A DNA stretch of 64,000 nucleotides from contig JAKSTP010000011.1 in the NCBI GenBank assembly GCA_024402505.1, positions 1 through 64,000 on the forward strand, given 5' to 3'. The notes beneath the pieces were generated by a model. The model made no database searches. It saw nothing but the letters and a program-made list of their open reading frames with translations, and was not told the origin of the DNA. Source of the stretch: Treponema sp. (GTDB lineage Bacteria; Spirochaetota; Spirochaetia; Treponematales; Treponemataceae). Below are positions 50,527-58,386 of the stretch, piece by piece. The stretch's first letter is position 1. Every line of letters begins with the position of its first letter. Both the position numbers and the translations under genes were made by a program.

Positions 50527-51117
50527 CTAACTCAAAAGAGAATAGCCCTGTTCTTTTAATATATCATAAAGCTCATAAATTGGCAATCCAATGACTCCCG
50601 AATATGAACCGTCGATATCTTTGATAAAGCATGTGGCAAGACTCTGGATTCTGTATCCACCTGCAGCACCATGCCATTCTCCTGTTCCAACGTACCATTC
50701 AATTTCTTCTTCGTTCATTGGTGCAAAGGTGACAAGAGTTTTGTTTGTTCTTGATGTTGTTGTGTGAGTTTTACCATTATATAGAACAAGTGATGTAATC
50801 ACAGTGTGAGTTTTTCCGGAGAAATCTCTTAAAAACTGGGCAGCTTCTTCCTGATCTTTTGGTTTTCCGTAGATTTTGTCGTTATGAAGGATGACTGTAT
50901 CTGCTCCAAGAACCCAGGGGATTTCAAGCCCTGCTGGAAGAGATTTTAATACCGCAGTTACCTTTTCTCGCGCAAGAAGTTCTGGAACCTGTTCTTTTTC
51001 TAGAAGGTTTGTGGCGGTTTCATCAATGTGAGGCATAATCACCTGGAAAGGTATTGAAAGCATTTTAAGAATTTCCTGACGTCTAGGTGATGATGATGCA
51101 AGAATTATTGGTTCCAT
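50527..51117 (-). CDS. maf: Maf-family nucleoside triphosphate pyrophosphatase
   Basis: A 196-residue house-cleaning pyrophosphatase that removes dTTP/UTP-type or modified nucleotides. The start is ATG 51117 (MEPIILASSSPRRQEIL) with GGAG upstream. Motifs: ASSSPRR, IPWVLGADTVI, YGKPKDQEEA and GLPIYELYDIL. Confidence 0.94.
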   Translation of the reverse strand: MEPIILASSSPRRQEILKMLSIPFQVIMPHIDETATNLLEKEQVPELLAREKVTAVLKSLPAGLEIPWVLGADTVILHNDKIYGKPKDQEEAAQFLRDFSGKTHTVITSLVLYNGKTHTTTSRTNKTLVTFAPMNEEEIEWYVGTGEWHGAAGGYRIQSLATCFIKDIDGSYSGVIGLPIYELYDILKEQGYSLLS

Positions 51118-51129
51118 GATTTCTCCTAT

Positions 51130-51162
51130 AAAAAATAAGGTCACTTAAGAAAGTGACCTTTT
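51130..51162 (-). terminator. Terminator behind the HEAT-type protein gene
   Basis: AAGGTCACTT and AAGTGACCTT arms with a 4-nt loop. On the minus strand the second arm is followed by ATTTTTTA, just before the maf ribosome-binding site. Confidence 0.8.
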
Positions 51163-51187
51163 AGATTATTATCTGTATTTTTAGATT

Positions 51188-51967
51188 TTATTCAGCGTCT
51201 GTTACTTCGTCAGAAGATTTTGATTTTGAATTGCTTTTTTTGCTGCTGCTACCACTGTCGCTCATTGTTTTGAGAAGTTTGTAAGCTTTCTGACGAACAG
51301 GAGTAACGTAATTGTAGTCAACTGCAATGCGGGCAATAGCATCAAGCATTGTCTTTTTGTTTTCTGTCTTGTCGTAAAGTGCTTCAAATGAATTGAGAAC
51401 TTCGAAAGCAAGAGCTGAAGTAGGGTTGAGAACTTCATTTCTGCGGTTAGCAAAAGCGATGGCATCAACAACTTCGTCGTTATCATTAATTCCGATGTCA
51501 CCAAGTGAACGAACAGCTGCAGCAACAACCATTGGTTCTGCATCACCCATAGCAATTGTTACCAGAGTGTTTTTTGTATGTTCTGTAGGAACTTTTGCAA
51601 GAAGAAGACAGGCCTGTCGGCGGATGTCAGGGAAGTTGTTGATAAGACGACCACGGTTGCGGTTTTCAGAAGTGATTCCTTCACCTGCAAGTTTATCCAG
51701 AGCCTGTATTACACCGGCTGAAGTGTTTCCATCATCGATTGCATTCTGAAGATACTGGAGAGCTACCAGTTTGTTGTCGTATTCATCTGAGTTTGCAAGA
51801 CTCATGATAATTTCACTGTCGATGTCGTTCAGGTATTCACTTTCTACTGAAGTTTCTGATTCTTTAGATTTTGTATCTTTTTTCTGAACTGACTGTGACT
51901 GAGCAAAAGTTGATGCTGTGAAAGCAAAGATTGTAGTGATTACCAGAATCTTTTTGATTAATTTCAT
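51188..51967 (-). CDS. Exported HEAT-like repeat protein under sigma-28 control
   Basis: A 259-residue protein with signal peptide (MKLIKKILVITTIFAFTASTFA). The body is made of helical repeats resembling HEAT/PBS-lyase repeats (LVALQYLQNAIDDG, RRQACLLLAKVPTEHTKNTLVTIAM, MVVAAAVRSLGDIG, VRQKAYKLLKTMSDSG). The C-terminus is a Ser/Lys-rich disordered tail. It is likely a periplasmic scaffold. A strong sigma-28 promoter about 60 nt upstream places it in the flagellar regulon. GGGAG precedes the start. Confidence 0.8.
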   Translation of the reverse strand: MKLIKKILVITTIFAFTASTFAQSQSVQKKDTKSKESETSVESEYLNDIDSEIIMSLANSDEYDNKLVALQYLQNAIDDGNTSAGVIQALDKLAGEGITSENRNRGRLINNFPDIRRQACLLLAKVPTEHTKNTLVTIAMGDAEPMVVAAAVRSLGDIGINDNDEVVDAIAFANRRNEVLNPTSALAFEVLNSFEALYDKTENKKTMLDAIARIAVDYNYVTPVRQKAYKLLKTMSDSGSSSKKSNSKSKSSDEVTDAE

Positions 51968-52032
51968 GGTAGGGTCTCCCGTTAAAATGTATCAAGTTAT
52001 TATAAATCAATTTATCTATAATTACAATTCAA

Positions 52033-52059
52033 TTATCGGCAAAATTGGCCAAAATCTTA
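52033..52059 (-). promoter_or_regulatory. Sigma-28 promoter of the HEAT-type protein gene
   Basis: On the minus strand, TAAGATTT (52059-52052), exactly 11 nt, then a perfect GCCGATAA (52040-52033). This is one of the best sigma-28 matches in the window. Confidence 0.8.
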
Positions 52060-52083
52060 ATTGAGTTATTATAGAAATTATTT

Positions 52084-52713
52084 TTACTCCGGTGGCAGCT
52101 GAACGTACCATTTTCCGTTTACTTTAACAAAGTAGTAATAAACGATAATTCTTCCTTCATCAGGACGAACCTGAACAGCTTTTACATTGGTCTTTGAAAT
52201 GTAACGAATTTCATCAACTGCACTGATCTGTCGGGCAGGGATGAAAACAAATTTGAAGTAATCCCTGAGACCTTTAATCTGAAGAGTCTTGTCCGGAAGT
52301 TTTTTCTGAGTTTTTCTAAGGTTCACTGGATTTGAATAGTATTCAATTGATGCAGGATCAATGTAATTCTTCCATTTGTCGAAATTATACTTTCGCATTA
52401 CTTCAGACATTTCATCAATAATTTTGAGGATTGCAGCTTTGTCGTCCGCAAACTCATCAAAAGAAACTACTTCTGAATCTTCTATAGAATCAATTGATCG
52501 CAGATACTCAGCCTGTTCTTCAGTAATGATGTCTTCTTCTACATCTTCAACAGGATCTTCATTGTAATCAATTACATCTTCTTCTATAATATCATCAGTG
52601 ATTTCGATTACAGGAGCCTTTGGTTCTTCGACATTTTCTTGAGTTGTATCATTTGTTGCACACGCAGTGAGAAAAATTCCTAAAAATATGGAGAAAATAA
52701 AGATTTTTTTCAT
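52084..52713 (-). CDS. Acidic lipoprotein of unknown function
   Basis: A 209-residue protein with a lipoprotein signal peptide (MKKIFIFSIFLGIFLTAC, lipobox LTAC). Residues about 20-75 are extremely acidic (runs of Asp, Glu and Val), followed by a compact domain (FDKWKNYIDPASIEYYSNP...GRIIVYYYFVKVNGKWYVQLPPE) similar in style to NTF2-like or treponemal lipoprotein domains. The start ATG 52713 lies 7 nt after a TATATT box. It is divergent from coaD. Confidence 0.8.
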   Translation of the reverse strand: MKKIFIFSIFLGIFLTACATNDTTQENVEEPKAPVIEITDDIIEEDVIDYNEDPVEDVEEDIITEEQAEYLRSIDSIEDSEVVSFDEFADDKAAILKIIDEMSEVMRKYNFDKWKNYIDPASIEYYSNPVNLRKTQKKLPDKTLQIKGLRDYFKFVFIPARQISAVDEIRYISKTNVKAVQVRPDEGRIIVYYYFVKVNGKWYVQLPPE

Positions 52714-52720
52714 ATCTAAC

Positions 52721-52749
52721 AATATACTACTTAAGTGTAATTTGGTCAA
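52721..52749 (-). promoter_or_regulatory. Promoter of the lipoprotein gene, apparently leaderless
   Basis: On the minus strand, TTGACC (52749-52744), 17 nt, TATATT (52726-52721), 7 nt, ATG 52713. No Shine-Dalgarno sequence is present. Confidence 0.75.
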
Positions 52750-52761
52750 ATTAGAAAAAAA

Positions 52762-52831
52762 TAACAATTAAAAATTAAAAATTAACAATTAAAAATTTTT
52801 CATTTTTCACTTTTCATTTTTAATTGTTAAT
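52762..52831. repeat. AT-rich direct and inverted repeat between divergent genes
   Basis: TAACAATTAAAAATT occurs twice (52762-52776, 52783-52797) and a perfect 16-bp inverted repeat (52781-52796 with 52816-52831) encloses a T-rich 19-nt loop. It lies between the lipoprotein promoter and coaD. It is not followed by a clear T tract, so it is not an obvious terminator. Confidence 0.7.
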
Positions 52832-52874
52832 CCTCCTATGGAGTATTCTCTCAAAATGGGGTAATCTTTTAATT

Positions 52875-53351
52875 ATGAAAGCAGTATTCGCAGGGTCTTT
52901 TGATCCACCAACAAACGGACATCTTAATATTATTGAACGATCAGCCAGCCTTTTTGATGTAGTTGATGTTGTCATTTCTGTAAACCCAAACAAGAAATAT
53001 CTCTTTTCGGAAGAAGAAAGAATGGCTCTTTTAAAGGAAATGGTAAAGGATCTGCCTAACGTTGAAATCCATGCATGGAACGGTCTTATTGTAAAATATG
53101 CTGAACAGGCCGGAGCAAAGGTTCTGGTTCGTGGAATCCGCACTACAAATGATTTTTCGTATGAGTTTGATCTTGCTCTTATGAACCGGGCTCTGGATGG
53201 AAAACTTGAAACACTTTTTATTCCTACTGATGAAAAATTTGCCATTATCAAGAGTTCCGGCATTAAGGAACTTGCTCAGTTTGGCGGAGATATAAGCCGG
53301 ATGGTTCCAAAGTGTGTAGAAAATGCCATGATGGCTAAAATGAAAAAATAA
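52875..53351 (+). CDS. coaD: Phosphopantetheine adenylyltransferase
   Basis: A 158-residue enzyme of CoA biosynthesis joining phosphopantetheine and ATP. Motifs: AGSFDPPTNGHLNII (the GxFDPxTxGH nucleotidyl-transfer site), VLVRGIRTTNDFSYEFDLALMNR and SSGIKELA (ISSS-type region). ATG 52875 is fixed by the family N-terminus. The upstream promoter is not obvious; the AT-rich repeat lies directly in front. Confidence 0.97.
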   Translation: MKAVFAGSFDPPTNGHLNIIERSASLFDVVDVVISVNPNKKYLFSEEERMALLKEMVKDLPNVEIHAWNGLIVKYAEQAGAKVLVRGIRTTNDFSYEFDLALMNRALDGKLETLFIPTDEKFAIIKSSGIKELAQFGGDISRMVPKCVENAMMAKMKK

Positions 53352-53355
53352 GGTA

Positions 53356-53384
53356 TTGATTTATTATTTCAAAAAATATATTAT
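53356..53384 (+). promoter_or_regulatory. Probable promoter of the guaB leader
   Basis: TTGATT (53356-53361), 17 nt, TATTAT (53379-53384), immediately behind the coaD stop. The expected start near 53391 gives a leader of about 135 nt. Confidence 0.6.
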
Positions 53385-53390
53385 TACAAA

Positions 53391-53515
53391 ACTTACATAT
53401 CCAAGTGAATTTTGGATCCGCTTTGGCTGATCCCTCTATATACATAGAGCACCTCCGTTGGGGGTGTAAAAAAAAAGCACTTTTGAATTTTTTACAATCG
53501 AAATGCCTTTTTTTT
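53391..53515 (+). promoter_or_regulatory. Candidate guaB attenuator or riboswitch leader
   Basis: The leader holds, in order: TCCAA/TTGGA (53400-53416) competing with GGATC/GATCC (53414-53433); CTCTAT-ATAC-ATAGAG (53434-53449); CACCTCC-GTT-GGGGGTG (53450-53466), directly abutting; and a terminator hairpin (53477-53506) followed by eight T (53508-53515). The ribosome-binding site AGGAG starts at the next base, so guaB expression needs read-through. An alternative pairing GTAAAAAA/TTTTTTAC (about 53466-53494) would disrupt the terminator. I recognise no known riboswitch class. Confidence 0.6.
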
Positions 53516-53525
53516 AGGAGAAATC

Positions 53526-55031
53526 ATGGCTTACTTTTTTGAAGAACCATCCCACACATTTGATGAATACCTTTTGGTACCTGGCTTTACATCTGCAGAC
53601 TGCATTCCTGCTAATGTATCACTGAAAACACCTGTTGTACGCTACAACAAGGCAAAAGGCGAAACTTGTCCACTTACAATGAATATTCCAATGACAAGTG
53701 CCGTTATGCAGGCCGTTTCTGATGATAAGCTGGCCGTAGCCCTCGCAAAAGAAGGTGGAATATCTTTCATCTTTGGTTCACAGACAATTGAAAATCAGGC
53801 AGCTATGGTTGCCCGTGTTAAGGCTTACAAAGCAGGTTTCGTATCTTCTGATACAAATATCCGTCCTGATGCATCACTTAAAGAGCTGGTTGCCAGAATC
53901 GAAGAAACTGGACACTCAACTGTAGCAGTTACAGAAAACGGTGAAGCTGATGGAAAACTGGTTGGTATCATTACAGAACGTGACTTCCGTATGGGACACG
54001 TTGCAGAAGATGCTAAAGTTTCAGAATACATGACTGCTCTTAAAGATCTGATTCTTGCAAAAGAAGGAATCACTCTTGAAGAAGCAAATGAAATGATCTG
54101 GGCAAATAAAATCAATCAGCTTCCTGTTGTTGATAAAAACGGTTGTCTTGTGGCTTTTGTTTTCCGTAAAGATGCAGCAGCTCATACAGCAAATCCAAAT
54201 GAACTTCTTGATTCAGAAAAACGTTATATCGTTGGTGCCGGTATTAATACCCGTGACTATATGGACCGTGTTCCAGCTCTTCTTGAAGCCGGTGTTGATG
54301 TAATGACTTTGGATTCTTCAGAAGGATTTACAGAATGGCAGAGACGTGCTCTTCAGGACATTCATGCTAAATGGCCAAATGCAAAAGTAGGGGCTGGAAA
54401 CGTAGTTGATGCTGACGGATTCAACTTCCTTGCAGAAGCTGGTGCTGACTTCATCAAGATTGGTATTGGCGGTGGTTCAATCTGTATTACTCGTGAACAG
54501 AAAGGTATTGGCCGCGGACAGGCAACTGCTACAATCGAAGTAGCAAAGGCCCGTGATGAATACTACAAAAAAACCGGAATCTATATTCCAATCTGTTCTG
54601 ATGGTGGTATTGTTCATGATCATCATATTACTCTTGCTCTTGCAATGGGTGCAGACTTTGTAATGCTTGGTCGTTACTTTGCCCGTTTTGATGAATCTCC
54701 AACAAACAAACTTATCGTAAACGGTAACTACGTAAAAGAATACTGGGGTGAAGGATCAAACCGTGCCCGAAACTGGCAGCGATATGATCTTGGCGGTAAA
54801 AAAGGAATGGCTTTTGAAGAAGGTGTTGATTCTTACGTTCCTTATGCCGGTTCACTTCATGACAACGTTGCTACAACTACAGCTAAAGTAATCCATACAA
54901 TGTGTAACTGTGGTGTTCTTACAATCCCTGATCTTCAGAGAGATGCAAAGATTACTCTTCTTTCGCCAGCTTCTATCCGTGAAGGTTCAGCTCACGACGT
55001 AATTGTTAAGAACTCAATTAAAGCAAACTAA
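53526..55031 (+). CDS. guaB: Inosine-5'-monophosphate dehydrogenase
   Basis: A 501-residue enzyme oxidising IMP to XMP, the first committed step to GMP. The barrel is interrupted by a CBS pair ([29 protein letters not shown] ... [11 protein letters not shown]). The catalytic cysteine is in [12 protein letters not shown] (about residue 320), and the flap region contains the YDLGG and [12 protein letters not shown] segments. AGGAG precedes ATG 53526. Expression is probably controlled by the preceding leader. It is followed by a strong terminator. Confidence 0.96.
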   Translation: MAYFFEEPSHTFDEYLLVPGFTSADCIPANVSLKTPVVRYNKAKGETCPLTMNIPMTSAVMQAVSDDKLAVALAKEGGISFIFGSQTIENQAAMVARVKAYKAGFVSSDTNIRPDASLKELVARIEETGHSTVAVTENGEADGKLVGIITERDFRMGHVAEDAKVSEYMTALKDLILAKEGITLEEANEMIWANKINQLPVVDKNGCLVAFVFRKDAAAHTANPNELLDSEKRYIVGAGINTRDYMDRVPALLEAGVDVMTLDSSEGFTEWQRRALQDIHAKWPNAKVGAGNVVDADGFNFLAEAGADFIKIGIGGGSICITREQKGIGRGQATATIEVAKARDEYYKKTGIYIPICSDGGIVHDHHITLALAMGADFVMLGRYFARFDESPTNKLIVNGNYVKEYWGEGSNRARNWQRYDLGGKKGMAFEEGVDSYVPYAGSLHDNVATTTAKVIHTMCNCGVLTIPDLQRDAKITLLSPASIREGSAHDVIVKNSIKAN

Positions 55032-55062
55032 TTTCTGATTACTCATTAATTCAGATTTCAAT

Positions 55063-55107
55063 AAACTGCCACTATGAACATAAGTTTTCTGGTGGCAGTT
55101 TTTTTAT
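55063..55107 (+). terminator. Terminator behind guaB
   Basis: AAACTGCCAC (55063-55072) pairs with GTGGCAGTTT (55092-55101) and runs into a T tract to 55107. Confidence 0.88.
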
Positions 55108-55143
55108 TTAAAAAAAATTGATCCAACTTGCCGAAAAGTGCAA

Positions 55144-55911
55144 ATGAAAAAGAATATTATAGTGATGAGATATTTCTTTTTGTTTAAGTTTTATGTCCTT
55201 ACTTTTTTCAGAAAAATTCTGTCTTTTGTGTCAGGGGGAGAAATCTGCATTGTCTGTGGAAAGGAAAGTGGGATTTTACCTTTGTGCAGGGACTGTATTA
55301 AAAGTGAATATTCTGTTGAAAGGGCAATGTCATTTTCTGTGTGCAAGGTGTGCGGAAAAAAACTGGTAGTAGAAAAAGGAATCTGTACGGTTTGCAGGGA
55401 AAATGCTGTTGTTCATTCGGTGGACAGGGTAATCAGTCTTTATGATTACAGGCTCTGGAATAAGGATCTGTTGTTTTTCTGGAAGATACTTGGATTAAGG
55501 GGGTTGTCCTCGCTTTTTGCGGCTTTTGTTTATGAATCATTGGTTTTAGCTGGTGAAAGTGTGGTTGTTCCTGTGCCTCCAAGAAAGGGAAAGATACGGA
55601 AGAAAGGCTGGGATCAGATTGATGAACTTTGTAGTTTTTTGAAATACAGGCACGGTGTTTGTGTTATGCCATTGCTTGTAAGAAATTCGGTGTCTGAACA
55701 GAAGAAACTTGACCGGGAAGGAAGGTTGAAATCCATCGGAATGTCTTATTCACTTTTGGAAAAAGAAAAACTGCCTGAAAAAATGCCCAAAAGTGTTGTG
55801 ATTCTCGATGATATTTTTACTACGGGAGCTACAGTAGAAAGCTGCGCCCGGGTATTAAAAGAAGGAGGTGTGGAGAGAGTTACTGCCCTGACCTTATTTA
55901 CTGCGGCATAG
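55144..55911 (+). CDS. comF: ComF-family phosphoribosyltransferase-like protein
   Basis: A 255-residue protein with an N-terminal zinc-ribbon region (CIVCGKESG...CRDC, CKVCGKK...CTVC) and a C-terminal phosphoribosyltransferase domain with the PRPP motif VVILDDIFTTGAT (about residues 218-230). ComF proteins aid DNA uptake or recombination; the reaction is unclear. Codon use differs from neighbours (more AGG and GTG). A GCCGAAAA sequence ends 6 nt before the ATG, with no convincing -35. Confidence 0.9.
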   Translation: MKKNIIVMRYFFLFKFYVLTFFRKILSFVSGGEICIVCGKESGILPLCRDCIKSEYSVERAMSFSVCKVCGKKLVVEKGICTVCRENAVVHSVDRVISLYDYRLWNKDLLFFWKILGLRGLSSLFAAFVYESLVLAGESVVVPVPPRKGKIRKKGWDQIDELCSFLKYRHGVCVMPLLVRNSVSEQKKLDREGRLKSIGMSYSLLEKEKLPEKMPKSVVILDDIFTTGATVESCARVLKEGGVERVTALTLFTAA

Positions 55912-55993
55912 AGTTTTTGGAGAGATTGGATGGTTTTTTCGTTGATTTTTTTATGGAATCGAAGTAGAATTATCTAATATTATTGGAGGATTT

Positions 55994-56470
55994 ATGGCTG
56001 ACGATTCACAGTTTCAACTTGTAACCTTTAAATTAGGAAATGAATTATACGGTGTTAATATTATGGATGTTAAGGAAATTGTAAAACTCCAGAATGTTCG
56101 CCTTATTCCAAATGCACCTCTTTATGTTGAAGGAATCATCAATCTTCGTGGTGAAATTATTCCTATCATTGATCTGCACAAACGTTTCCGAATCCAGAAA
56201 ATTGCTTCTGAGACAAGTGAACTTGAAGCTGGATTCATCATTCTGAATATTGAAAACTACAAGCTTGGCATTATCATTGATAAAATTGCACGTGTAGTTA
56301 CATTTTCTAGAGAAGACATTAAAGAACCTCCTCAGATGGTAAGTGGAATCGGAACAGAATACATCGAAGGTGTAATCCGTGAAGATGACAACAGCTATCT
56401 TATTATGCTGAATACACGAAAACTCTTTGATCCAAAAGAACTGGAAAAAATCAGTTTAATCCGCAAATAA
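55994..56470 (+). CDS. cheW: Chemotaxis coupling protein CheW
   Basis: A 158-residue CheW-domain protein linking chemoreceptors to CheA. Typical blocks are QLVTFKLGNELYGVNIMDVKEIVK, LIPNAPLYVEGIINLRGEIIPIIDLHKRF and GIIIDKIARVVTF. GGAGG precedes ATG 55994. It starts a same-strand run with the DegT-like gene (3 nt gap), nadK and recN. No other chemotaxis gene is in the window. Confidence 0.95.
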   Translation: MADDSQFQLVTFKLGNELYGVNIMDVKEIVKLQNVRLIPNAPLYVEGIINLRGEIIPIIDLHKRFRIQKIASETSELEAGFIILNIENYKLGIIIDKIARVVTFSREDIKEPPQMVSGIGTEYIEGVIREDDNSYLIMLNTRKLFDPKELEKISLIRK

Positions 56471-56473
56471 AAA

Positions 56474-57529
56474 ATGATTCAGACATATAGTACAACAATT
56501 CGCAGAAAAGAAATGGATGCTGTGCTTACATGCATGGTAGACGAGAAAATCGGACCTGGCGAGCTTAACTCAAGACTTGTTTCCCTTGTAAAAGAATTCT
56601 TTAAATGTGATGGTTCTGTTGCTTTAAGAAGCCCTGCCGTTGCCTTGAAGTATGCTTTGAATTCTCTGGGAACTGAAAAAGGTTCAAAAGTAATGATTTC
56701 GGCCCTTGCTCCCGCATGGCAGTATCAGGCACTTGAGGATCTTGGTTACGAACCTATGGTTCTGGATGTTGAGGAAAGCAATGGCCTTGTAAGCGTGGAT
56801 ACTGTAAAGAACGCTCTTGTTGATGGTGGAAAAGTTCTTTTGTTTCACGAAACAGAAGGAATTGTTCCTGACATGCAGGCTTATGTTGATCTTGGTGTTC
56901 AGATTATTGAAGATATTTCCATGAGTGCCGGTGCTCTTGTGTCTGTGAAGGATGAAAACGGTACTGAAGTAGAAAAAAAACGGGCTGGTTTGTTCGGTGT
57001 TTATACAATTCTTGGACTTGAAGAACGGGATGTAATTACTGCTGGCGGTGGTGCTGTTTTAATGGCCCCGAACCGACGTGAATGGATTGTTCTAAAAAAG
57101 TTTGCAGATGAAGCACCTTTGACAGATCTTCTTCCTGATATTAATGCGGCTCTTGCCTGGGTTCAGCTTAAGGAATTTACCAGAAACGAAACTTCACGTA
57201 AGGAAGTGTTTAATCTTTATCATCATTCATGTCTTATTGGACGACACAAAATGTTTGCACGTGAAATGGATGAAGGTTCAACAATGAGTGCTTTTCCTCT
57301 GGTTTTGAATTCGGCTTTTAAAGATGTAAAACAGTATGCGGCAAAAAAGGACATTGAAATCCGTCCTGCTTTTGAGAATTCTGTAATCGCTTTAAAAGAA
57401 GAGGAACTTTCGGGAAGCTGTATTCATGCTAAGTCTCTGCTTTTGCGCTGCGCTCATTTTCCATTGTATCCTCGTCTGACTCACAGCGAAAGTGCAAAAA
57501 TTGCTAAAGTACTTGGAACACTGCCATAA
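56474..57529 (+). CDS. DegT/DnrJ-aminotransferase-like protein without PLP lysine
   Basis: A 351-residue protein with the fold-I layout of DegT/DnrJ/EryC1 sugar aminotransferases: VALRSPAVALKYALNSLG, IIEDISMSAGAL (normally EDxAQAxGA) and AGGGAVL (normally TGEGGAV). At the position of the PLP-binding lysine (normally ..VKNITTGEGG) the sequence is ERDVITAGGG, so Arg replaces Lys and no other Lys is near. It is probably a non-catalytic or differently acting homologue. It starts 3 nt after cheW without its own ribosome-binding site. Confidence 0.7.
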   Translation: MIQTYSTTIRRKEMDAVLTCMVDEKIGPGELNSRLVSLVKEFFKCDGSVALRSPAVALKYALNSLGTEKGSKVMISALAPAWQYQALEDLGYEPMVLDVEESNGLVSVDTVKNALVDGGKVLLFHETEGIVPDMQAYVDLGVQIIEDISMSAGALVSVKDENGTEVEKKRAGLFGVYTILGLEERDVITAGGGAVLMAPNRREWIVLKKFADEAPLTDLLPDINAALAWVQLKEFTRNETSRKEVFNLYHHSCLIGRHKMFAREMDEGSTMSAFPLVLNSAFKDVKQYAAKKDIEIRPAFENSVIALKEEELSGSCIHAKSLLLRCAHFPLYPRLTHSESAKIAKVLGTLP

Positions 57530-57543
57530 TTAAAAAGTGCAAA

Positions 57544-58386
57544 ATGAAAAGATGTTTAATTGTAGTCAACACAAAAAAGGAAAAATCGAATTCTCTTGCT
57601 GATGAACTTGTAAGGTTTCTTGACGAAAAAGGTATTGAAGCAAAGAAATTTGCTTTTGACGGTTTCTGTGATATTAATCCTTTTTATGGTTTTGACTTCG
57701 TTATAACACTTGGTGGTGACGGTACTGTACTTTTTGCAAGCCGTGGATGTGCTCATTTTTCTATTCCTGTGTTTCCTGTAAATCTGGGAGAATTCGGTTT
57801 CATTGCAAGCATTCAGGTTGAAGACTGTTTTGTTTCATTGGAATCGTTTCTTCAGGGCAAATCAACAATAACAGAACGTTCCCTTATAGAAGCGGAACTT
57901 TATCGTGGTGGAAAAATTGTAAGCAGAATGGCTGCATTGAATGATATTGTTATCTGTGCAAAGGAAGCTGCAAACACGATCGATTTGAATACATCTTTCA
58001 ATTCACTGCCATTGTGCCATTTGAAGGCTGACGGCGTTATTCTTAGTACACCTACAGGATCTACAGCTTATTCAACTTCTGCTGGTGGACCAATTGTAGA
58101 TCCTGAACTGGATGCAATATTGCTTACACCTATAAATCCTTTCTCACTTTCTTCACGTCCTATTGTATTAAATGGAAATGGGGAAGTGGAAATTGAAATA
58201 AATGAATGCCGGGTTTCTGAAATAGTAATGAAAAGTGACGGACAGAAACCTGTAAAACTTGAGTTCTCTGACATTATCAAGATTAAAAAAATGAAAGAAA
58301 AGGCAGTTCTTGTAGATTGTACTCAGGAAAGATTTTACAGTGCACTCCGCTCTAAACTGAACTGGTCGGGGGGACCTTATGCTTGA
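57544..58386 (+). CDS. nadK: NAD kinase
   Basis: A 280-residue NAD+ kinase. The GGDGT motif (about residues 57-61), VNLGEFGFIA, the NDIVI segment, LKADGVILSTPTGSTAYSTSAGGPIVDP and the C-terminal beta domain are all present. It makes NADP+ from NAD+ and ATP. It overlaps recN by 8 nt. Confidence 0.96.
   Translation: MKRCLIVVNTKKEKSNSLADELVRFLDEKGIEAKKFAFDGFCDINPFYGFDFVITLGGDGTVLFASRGCAHFSIPVFPVNLGEFGFIASIQVEDCFVSLESFLQGKSTITERSLIEAELYRGGKIVSRMAALNDIVICAKEAANTIDLNTSFNSLPLCHLKADGVILSTPTGSTAYSTSAGGPIVDPELDAILLTPINPFSLSSRPIVLNGNGEVEIEINECRVSEIVMKSDGQKPVKLEFSDIIKIKKMKEKAVLVDCTQERFYSALRSKLNWSGGPYA

Noticed and set aside
52741-52840. The AT-rich repeat as a CRISPR-like array
   Set aside because: Only two short direct copies with a 21-nt period and no distinct spacers; there are no cas genes in the window.
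55130-55143. GCCGAAAA just before comF as a sigma-28 promoter
   Set aside because: The -10 has one mismatch and the region 11-12 nt further upstream is an A run without a TAAAGTTT-like box. Mentioned only under comF.
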